Positions 58,679-64,000 of a stretch of 64,000 bases of DNA are shown piece by piece. The position numbers were made by a program, and so were the translations under genes. Below the pieces are notes generated by a model. The model did not search any database and had not been told where the DNA came from. It was given only the letters and a program-made list of their open reading frames with translations. Source of the DNA: Hyphomicrobiaceae bacterium (GTDB lineage Bacteria; Pseudomonadota; Alphaproteobacteria; Rhizobiales; Hyphomicrobiaceae); assembly GCA_020638055.1 (NCBI GenBank), contig JACKJH010000001.1, forward strand, positions 310,001-374,000, in the 5' to 3' direction. The first letter of the stretch is position 1. Every line of letters begins with the position of its first letter.

Positions 58679-59160
58679 TCCCATCTTCCCCCATCCCTGA
58701 CAGCAGTCAAAATCGAGTTTTGCGACCGACGCATTCCGTAACAACTTGAAAACAGAGGTAATTTAAGTTTCCTTCAGCCCGACACCGTGATCCCCCACTG
58801 TCGAGCTGATCCTCTCCCAACGATCGCAAGCTGGACACCACCGTTAGCCGGCCCCAGCACCGGTTCCGGCTAAACAAGCGATGCTAACGAGCTATTGCTT
58901 AGAGAAAATTTTTCTAGTCAATCTTGGGATTGAAGAGTTCATTGTTGCCTTGGCAAAGTCCAAGACGTTGTTTTGATGCTACGCATAGGTTTTGCCAATA
59001 GTAGGTACAAGTGCGACACCAAACCGGCCAAATTCCGATGTTTTCGGCGCACCAGAGCAGCGCGTGGGAAGAATGGCTTGAACAATTCTGGCGATCAGAG
59101 TGTGACGGAAAAGACGCGCTATATGCTGTGATCGGGCGAAGGGATGGGTCACCTGCATCT
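58679..59160. other. Intergenic region upstream of the porin
   Basis: About 480 bases without a supported gene. The part near 58860-58990 is AT-rich and probably contains the porin promoter and an untranslated leader. Confidence 0.4.
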
Positions 59161-59257
59161 AGAGCCGCATTCCGATCCGATGGAATCAGATCGGTGCTCT
59201 AGTTTCTTGTTTGGTCGCATTTTCTGCGACGAACCGGCGTCTACTTCGTTGGAAACT
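59161..59257. repeat. Mosaic repeat, single copy
   Basis: Left module AGAGCCGCATTCCGATCCGA tggaa TCAGATCGGTGCTCT followed by one 56-bp-type unit with CGACGAA / TTCGTTG (one mismatch) and a shortened right end. It borders the stop codon of dksA at 59258. Confidence 0.85.
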
Positions 59258-59947
59258 CTAGTCTTCGCGATAGACGCGCTCGCGCCGCTCGTGGCGCTCT
59301 TGCGCTTCCACCGAAAGGGTCGCAATGGGCCGTGCGTCCAGACGCTTCAGGCCGATGGGCTCGCCCGTCTCCTCACAATAGCCGTAGCTGCCGTCCTCGA
59401 TGCGGGCCAGCGCTGCGTCGATCTTGTTGATCAGCTTGCGCTGCCTGTCGCGCGCTCTGAGTTCCAATGCGCGATCCGTCTCGGACGTTGCACGGTCGGC
59501 CAGGTCGGCGTGCTGTGTGGAATCCTCGTGCAGGCCGGCCAGTGTCTCGCGCGTCTGGCGGATGATGTCTTCCTTCCAGGTCTTCAGCTTCACGCGGAAG
59601 TAGGCGCGCTGGCGTTCGTTCATGAAGGGCTCGTCGTCGGACGGCCGGTAATCAGGGTCAAGCTCGACTTCGCCACCCTTCTTTTTTGAACCCATGCTTA
59701 AGAACTTCTCCCTGGCTTGTGGGGCTACTTCCACGGCACTCTTGTTGGACGATTTCTTCCCGCTTTTCGCACCTGCCGTTCTCAGCGCGGCATTGTCGTT
59801 AAGTTTTGCCTTCTGCCCAGCATTCTTGACTACCACTTGGGCGTCATTGCCGTGTTTCTTCGCAGACGCTGTGGCGACGACCGGCCCTGCAGTGGTTGCG
59901 GCCCGGCCTGCTGATTTTGCCTTGGATGTGGTCTTGGCCCTGCTCAT
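59258..59947 (-). CDS. dksA: RNA polymerase-binding transcription factor DksA, with long basic N-terminal extension
   Basis: Secondary-channel factor that works with ppGpp in the stringent response. 229 residues. The C-terminal ~140 match DksA: coiled coil (FRVKLKTWKEDIIRQTRETLAGLHEDS...DRALELRARDRQRKLINKIDAALARIEDGSYG) and the finger region YCEETGEPIGLKRLDARPIATLS, which keeps one Cys instead of four, as in other alphaproteobacteria. The first ~90 residues are a Lys/Ala/Ser-rich disordered extension absent from E. coli DksA (151 aa). GGAGG lies six bases before ATG 59947. The extension could aid DNA or RNA binding, which is speculation. Confidence 0.93.
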   Translation of the reverse strand: MSRAKTTSKAKSAGRAATTAGPVVATASAKKHGNDAQVVVKNAGQKAKLNDNAALRTAGAKSGKKSSNKSAVEVAPQAREKFLSMGSKKKGGEVELDPDYRPSDDEPFMNERQRAYFRVKLKTWKEDIIRQTRETLAGLHEDSTQHADLADRATSETDRALELRARDRQRKLINKIDAALARIEDGSYGYCEETGEPIGLKRLDARPIATLSVEAQERHERRERVYRED

Positions 59948-60563
59948 GGGCGGCCTCCACACAGCGCTTCTTTTCACCCGATTCGGACTTCTTGGTGATC
60001 TATAGTCCGGGCACGGTGTCAATGCCGCCAGGTTCCATCATATTTGACATCAAGAGCCCGATGCGGCAGCTACAGCAAATTTCGTGCCTCCTATGTCGGT
60101 GAAGGCTGCCCATGTCAAGCACAACCCGATGAATGAACACCGCGTTTTTTGGCGTAAGGGTTGGGCGCAATGCTCCTCAAAACAACGTGATTGGTGTACC
60201 AGCGCCGTTTCTCGCCGTTCTGACGAATTTGCTAAGAATTGATGCTCCTGAGCGCAGTCCCCGTTTTCCCATTCTTGTTCGCCCAAGCGGGTCAGATGGA
60301 TCGTTTTCTAGAACGCTTTTCGATCTGATGGAATCGGATCGGCGCTCTAGCTTTTTGTTGGTCGCATTTTCTTCGACGAACCGGCGTCCACTTCGTCGGA
60401 AAACTCTAGCTGCCTTCCCCGTACCGGTGCAAGGTCGTGATTTCGTTGGGTGACATGAAGCGAACATGGGGTGGGTCTACTCACCGGTTCACTGTGACCC
60501 AAACAAGCTCTAATGTTGGCAGACGTCCCGGTTGGGACGCGCGAACACAACCCTGGGGTGGGC
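59948..60563. other. Intergenic region with a mosaic repeat between divergent dksA and the MoxR gene
   Basis: About 616 bases; no gene resemblance apart from the repeat at 60308-60409. It should hold promoters for both flanking genes. Confidence 0.45.
60308..60409. repeat. Mosaic repeat, single copy
   Basis: Left module TAGAACGCTTTTCGATCtga tggaa TCGGATCGGCGCTCTA followed by a unit with CGACGAA / TTCGTCG intact, ending GAAAACTCTAG. Same family as 44737, 57187 and 59161. Confidence 0.85.
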
Positions 60564-61412
60564 ATGAAGTTTTCCGGTACCAAATCCTACGTTGCGACCG
60601 ATGATCTCAAAGTTGCCGTCAACGCTGCAATCACGCTGGAGCGGCCATTGCTGGTGAAAGGTGAACCAGGCACCGGCAAGACGGTGCTGGCACTGGAAGT
60701 CGCTGAAGCGATAGGCGCACCGATCCTGGAGTGGCACATCAAATCAACCACCAAGGCGCAGCAGGGGCTTTATGAGTATGACGCGGTTTCGCGCCTGCGC
60801 GACAGCCAGCTTGGTGATGAGAAGGTCAAGGACATCGCCAACTACATCCGCCGTGGCAAACTGTGGGACGCGTTCGAGATGGACAAGCGCCCTGTCTTGT
60901 TGATCGATGAAATCGACAAGGCCGACATCGAGTTTCCAAACGACCTGTTGCAGGAGCTCGACCGTATGGAGTTCTTTGTCTACGAGACCGGCGAAACCGT
61001 GAAGGCAAGGCAGCGGCCCATCGTCATCATTACCTCAAACAACGAAAAGGAATTGCCAGATGCGTTCCTGCGGCGCTGCTTTTTCCATTACATCAAGTTT
61101 CCAGACCCCGACACCATGCGCGAAATCGTCGAGGTGCATTTCCCCGATTTGAAGGGTCGGCTGGTCAACGAAGCGATGCGCATCTTCTATGACCTGCGCG
61201 ATGTACCCGGCGTGAAAAAGAAGCCATCGACGTCGGAACTGCTGGATTGGATCAAGCTGCTTTTGAACGAAGATATCGATGCAGAGATGTTGCGCGAGAG
61301 CGATCCACGAAAACTCATCCCACCGCTGGCCGGCGCTCTCATCAAGAACGAACAGGACGTGCACCTGTTCGAGCGTCTCGCCTTCATGAGCCGCAGAAAG
61401 AGTGAGGGCTAA
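60564..61412 (+). CDS. MoxR-type AAA+ ATPase
   Basis: A 282-residue AAA+ protein of the MoxR/RavA-like group. Walker A GEPGTGKTVLA (~33), Walker B VLLIDEIDKAD (~113), sensor 1 IITSNNEKELP and arginine finger region FLRRCFFH (~175). C-terminal helical lid follows. MoxR ATPases help to mature protein complexes and are usually paired with a VWA-domain CoxE-like gene. Here the next gene downstream is on the other strand, so the partner is missing locally. ATG at 60564 preceded by a G-rich stretch; the frame is open back to 60513. Confidence 0.9.
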   Translation: MKFSGTKSYVATDDLKVAVNAAITLERPLLVKGEPGTGKTVLALEVAEAIGAPILEWHIKSTTKAQQGLYEYDAVSRLRDSQLGDEKVKDIANYIRRGKLWDAFEMDKRPVLLIDEIDKADIEFPNDLLQELDRMEFFVYETGETVKARQRPIVIITSNNEKELPDAFLRRCFFHYIKFPDPDTMREIVEVHFPDLKGRLVNEAMRIFYDLRDVPGVKKKPSTSELLDWIKLLLNEDIDAEMLRESDPRKLIPPLAGALIKNEQDVHLFERLAFMSRRKSEG

Positions 61413-61627
61413 CGCGTTTCACTCGTATTCATTTCAGCAGGCGTGATTTGGCTTGGATCTGCGAGCAACGCGTCAGCCAGGTCCATGCTCTAATGCCCAC
61501 GCAGTCTCGACATTTGAATGTGGAGCGCCAGAGCCGATGCTTTTGAGCCCTACTGGCTGTCAACACTCAAAGCGATGCGGACGTAAACGCGTCTCTTGTG
61601 AGGGTGCTAAGCAGACATCGCTGGCCT

Positions 61628-62107
61628 TCATGGATCGGGGAACGTTCCTTCGGGCAGGTCCTCGCCCTTGATCCATTCGATACTGGTGGGAAGCTGCCCC
61701 TCGGTTTCCATGAACTCCTTGACCGCCTTCCAGGCCTCGGCAAAGGGAATAAACAAGCCAACGGGCAATGGCGTGCCGTGGAGCGAATCTACCCATTCCT
61801 TGAGTCTGGTGGTATCGCCTTTGGACAACCAATCCTGGCGCGAAGCACCACCTGTTATGCGGTAATAGCCGAGTAAGACTCCGTGCTCGGGATTCCCATT
61901 CATATTGAGAATGATTGCATTCTGCCCTCGCCCCAAGGGCAAGTGCTCAGTTCCATTAAGGCCAAGTAACTTGATACTTGCGCTGTCATTGCTCGAATTG
62001 GGGAACCAACCAAAATCGGTAGCGGGGTGCGTGAAATAGGGCTCCATAAATTTTAGGGTGGGCCAACCTGGCCCCATGAAGGTATCGAAGTATGCATCTT
62101 TAATCAC
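61628..62107 (-). CDS. Imm1 family immunity protein
   Basis: A 159-residue predicted immunity protein. The C-terminal region LPVGLFIPFAEAWKAVKEFMETEGQLPTSIEWI matches the Imm1 signature (leading helix, then FxxxGxxPxxxxW). The central part has LGYYRITGG and repeated aromatic strands. GTG start at 62107 overlaps the stop of the upstream toxin (GTGA) with GGAGGGG five to six bases before it, a strong sign of translational coupling to the toxin. Imm1 proteins are known to accompany deaminase-fold toxins. Confidence 0.8.
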   Translation of the reverse strand: MIKDAYFDTFMGPGWPTLKFMEPYFTHPATDFGWFPNSSNDSASIKLLGLNGTEHLPLGRGQNAIILNMNGNPEHGVLLGYYRITGGASRQDWLSKGDTTRLKEWVDSLHGTPLPVGLFIPFAEAWKAVKEFMETEGQLPTSIEWIKGEDLPEGTFPDP

Positions 62108-63131
62108 GGAAGACCCCTCCGAATCCAAATGCCATCCCGCAAGATCCAAAGTGCCCCCGTCCCATCGATAATGCGGACAGTGGGATTGCCAAGTTGCAGT
62201 CCGATGCGGGGAAGCAGGATACCGCAACTATCGCAGAGCAGGCGATCGGTACGCATTTCGATCTCACGGCCACCGAGCTTGCCTCCATACACCTGCGCGG
62301 CACGCAACAGTGCGTTGGCTTCCGCGTGGAATGCGGCATCGTTGGGATACTGGCCCAGATTCGTTGTCGACATCACATCTGGAAAATTATCAATCAACTC
62401 CGACCGTAACACGCGCGCCAAAGCTTCGTCGCCTGTCGTATAACCAGGAGCATTCGAATTGACGCCAATGACAGGCGTTCCGTCCAGATCAATATAGGCA
62501 ACCGTGCCTGAAGAACTCGGCGCGCGTCCACCCTGCTCCACCTGAGGCATGCCAGTGACATAGCGGTAGGCCTCAATAATTCCAGGCGGCTCGGATCTCC
62601 TCGGACTTGCAGGAGGCTCGCTGAGGGCAGGGCCCTGATTGCCGCCAATGCCAAAGCGTGGATCGGATCTGGTCAGTTCATGGTAGCGTGCATCAGCTTC
62701 GCGTGCGGCCGCCTCCAGTGCACGGATCTCTCCTTCAACGGTTTCCGTCAGGCTGGGTCTTGGTTTCCAGCCCGGTTCGATCTCGCGAACTCTGTCGCGC
62801 GCACTGCGCGCCCAGGCAAGCGCATTGGCCAACCGCATCGATTGTGCAGGCGTTGCCGGTTGATAGGAACGGCCGACACGAACCTGAACCGTTTGCAGGC
62901 GGCCGAAACGAGATGAACCAGTCCACCACCAGCACTTCCACCCGAACTGGTCCACTGCCCGCCATCGGGATTGCCTGCCGGAACACGCGGCTGACCGGGA
63001 TTGAAACCCGCCTTGATCGCGACTTGGACGAACGTCTTGAACGCCACTACCATGCGCGCCCATGCCGCTTCACATTCTGAAATGAGGGGCGACGCGTAAC
63101 CATTTTGGGTTGATGGAAAGGAACCGCGCAT
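62104..63131 (-). pseudogene. Polymorphic toxin with deaminase-like C-terminal domain, frameshifted
   Basis: The C-terminal domain has HAEANALLRAAQVYGG and DRLLCDSCGILLPRIGLQLG, the HAE...CxxC zinc pattern of the cytidine-deaminase-like toxin fold. The N-terminal part lies in another frame (about 62900-63131) and contains FNPGQPRVPAGNPDGGQWT, a hallmark of Rhizobiales toxins. The two pieces join in the region 62890-62930 only if one base is gained or lost: one frame reads GGGLVHLVSA and the other GRLQTVQVRVGRSYQPATPAQ. It is therefore probably inactive unless frameshifting occurs. The start is approximate (ATG 63131 or GTG 63137). It is directly followed by the Imm1 gene. Confidence 0.72.
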
Positions 63132-63137
63132 CGGCAC

Positions 63138-63440
63138 ATCATTCGCTGGAAAATCTGCAAGTGATGATCGACGGTTCAGGCGGTGCGGGGATTAGTTTGA
63201 GCGAGGTCCGCAAGTGTGCGGACAGCGGACCATCGGGGCGAAGGGTCGCTCACTCACCCTATTGGCCCATAGCTGCCATTTGCCAACTTTCGCCAGCTCT
63301 CCGCTTCTGAAGGTACTGCACTCGCGGCATATCGATTGTGCGAACGTTTGTTCGCCAGCTCTGCAACGGCTCCCTCCACATTTCGCAGCCAGGCTCCATG
63401 CGCGGCCCGGCCTGCCAAAGTCTTCGCCGCCACGCAGACG
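63138..63440. other. Intergenic region without recognised gene
   Basis: About 300 bases between the toxin remnant and the LOV gene. Short frames on both strands lack family resemblance. Confidence 0.4.
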
Positions 63441-63983
63441 CTAATCAAACATCTCGCCTGTGAGGACGGTCTTCATGGCTTCGGCGAGCTTGCGGCGCTT
63501 GACGATGCGTATGTGGTCTTCGCTCATCAGCTCGGGATTGGTGAGTTCAATGCCGTCTTCCAAAAGTTGGGCGTGTTCCAACGGAGTTAACGTGCGCAGC
63601 GATGTGGTGATGTCGCACTGCGAGCCCAGCATATAAAGCAGGTTCTGGTTGGCATCGAAGATCGGCAGGATGAACACATAGTTCTCAAACTCCCTGCCAT
63701 CTTTTCGGTAGTTCACAATCGGCACCAGCGTTTCCTGCTTTTCTTGTATCGCGGTACGCAATCTCGCGCGAGCCTGCGGGTCTGTGTTGCGCCCTTGCAG
63801 GAAGCGACAGTTGTGGCCGATCACCTCGTCGCGCGCATAGCCTGTAAGACGCAGGAATGCTTCGTTGCAAAGAACGACCGGGCAGTCGTCGAACACCGGT
63901 GACGTCAATGTCAGTGGGATGGACGAATGTTCCAAAAACGTGGTCAGCGTTCTGGATGAAACTTTGGAAAACATTGAAACCAT
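63441..63983 (-). CDS. Short LOV-domain blue-light photoreceptor-like protein
   Basis: A 180-residue PAS/LOV protein without an attached output domain. The flavin-binding signature is complete: NEAFLRLTGYARDEVIGHNCRFLQGRNTDP with the adduct-forming Cys at ~59, followed by NYRKDGREFENYVFILPIFD and a final QCDIT strand. The remaining ~45 residues form a helical extension like the J-alpha linker of short LOV proteins. ATG 63983 has AAGG five bases upstream; GTG 63989 is possible. The gene begins 17 bases from the window edge, so its promoter is not visible. Light sensing is inferred from the conserved Cys. Confidence 0.88.
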   Translation of the reverse strand: MVSMFSKVSSRTLTTFLEHSSIPLTLTSPVFDDCPVVLCNEAFLRLTGYARDEVIGHNCRFLQGRNTDPQARARLRTAIQEKQETLVPIVNYRKDGREFENYVFILPIFDANQNLLYMLGSQCDITTSLRTLTPLEHAQLLEDGIELTNPELMSEDHIRIVKRRKLAEAMKTVLTGEMFD

Positions 63984-64000
63984 CCGCACCTTGTTGGATC

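Overview
The window looks like chromosomal DNA of an alphaproteobacterium of the order Hyphomicrobiales (Rhizobiales). The evidence is the gene order tRNA-Ala / TIGR02300 protein / aroA / cmk / rpsA / sppA / ihfB / lapA / trpFBA / accD / folC, a class II (CP4-type) AroA, an AccD without the zinc-finger cysteines, a DksA that keeps only one zinc-finger cysteine, and a two-cysteine porin preceded by a signal peptide. The porin and the extended DksA lean towards the Hyphomicrobiaceae, but I cannot fix the genus from sequence alone.

Layout. (1) 75-13635, minus strand: a type I secretion operon, read ABC transporter -> membrane fusion protein -> a giant 3471-residue RTX exoprotein. The exoprotein carries a vanadium-haloperoxidase/PAP2-like domain and a matrixin-like metalloprotease motif. 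(2) 14145-37495: an accessory block rich in defence genes. It holds a DUF4011 helicase-nuclease-GreA-like fusion, a six-gene prophage-like module without capsid genes (ParB-methyltransferase, DUF5681, terminase ATPase, DUF3489, DUF2924, serine recombinase), a SIR2-P-loop (STAND-like) protein, a nuclease-NACHT protein, a small membrane protein, a broken SRA-HNH restriction gene and an orphan barstar-like gene. The block ends at the 3' end of a tRNA-Ala(GGC) gene, a classic integration site. (3) 37496-57074: conserved core genes for aromatic amino acids, nucleotides, translation, fatty acids, folate and proline. The spaces between them are filled by several families of palindromic repeats. (4) 57380-63983: a porin, dksA, a MoxR-type ATPase, a frameshifted deaminase-type polymorphic toxin whose Imm1-family immunity gene is intact, and a short LOV photoreceptor at the right edge.

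How the genes work together. The first operon encodes a secreted multidomain protein and most of its export machine; a TolC-type outer-membrane partner is not in the window. In the accessory block two NLR-like proteins lie head to tail. One has a predicted NAD-consuming SIR2 effector and the other a predicted PD-(D/E)XK DNA-cutting effector. With the neighbouring helicase-nuclease and restriction remnants they form a plausible anti-phage island. The capsid-less terminase/recombinase module may be a degraded prophage or a satellite-like mobile element.

No rRNA genes or CRISPR arrays were seen. Start sites were chosen by Shine-Dalgarno position and family alignment from memory; no database search could be run.
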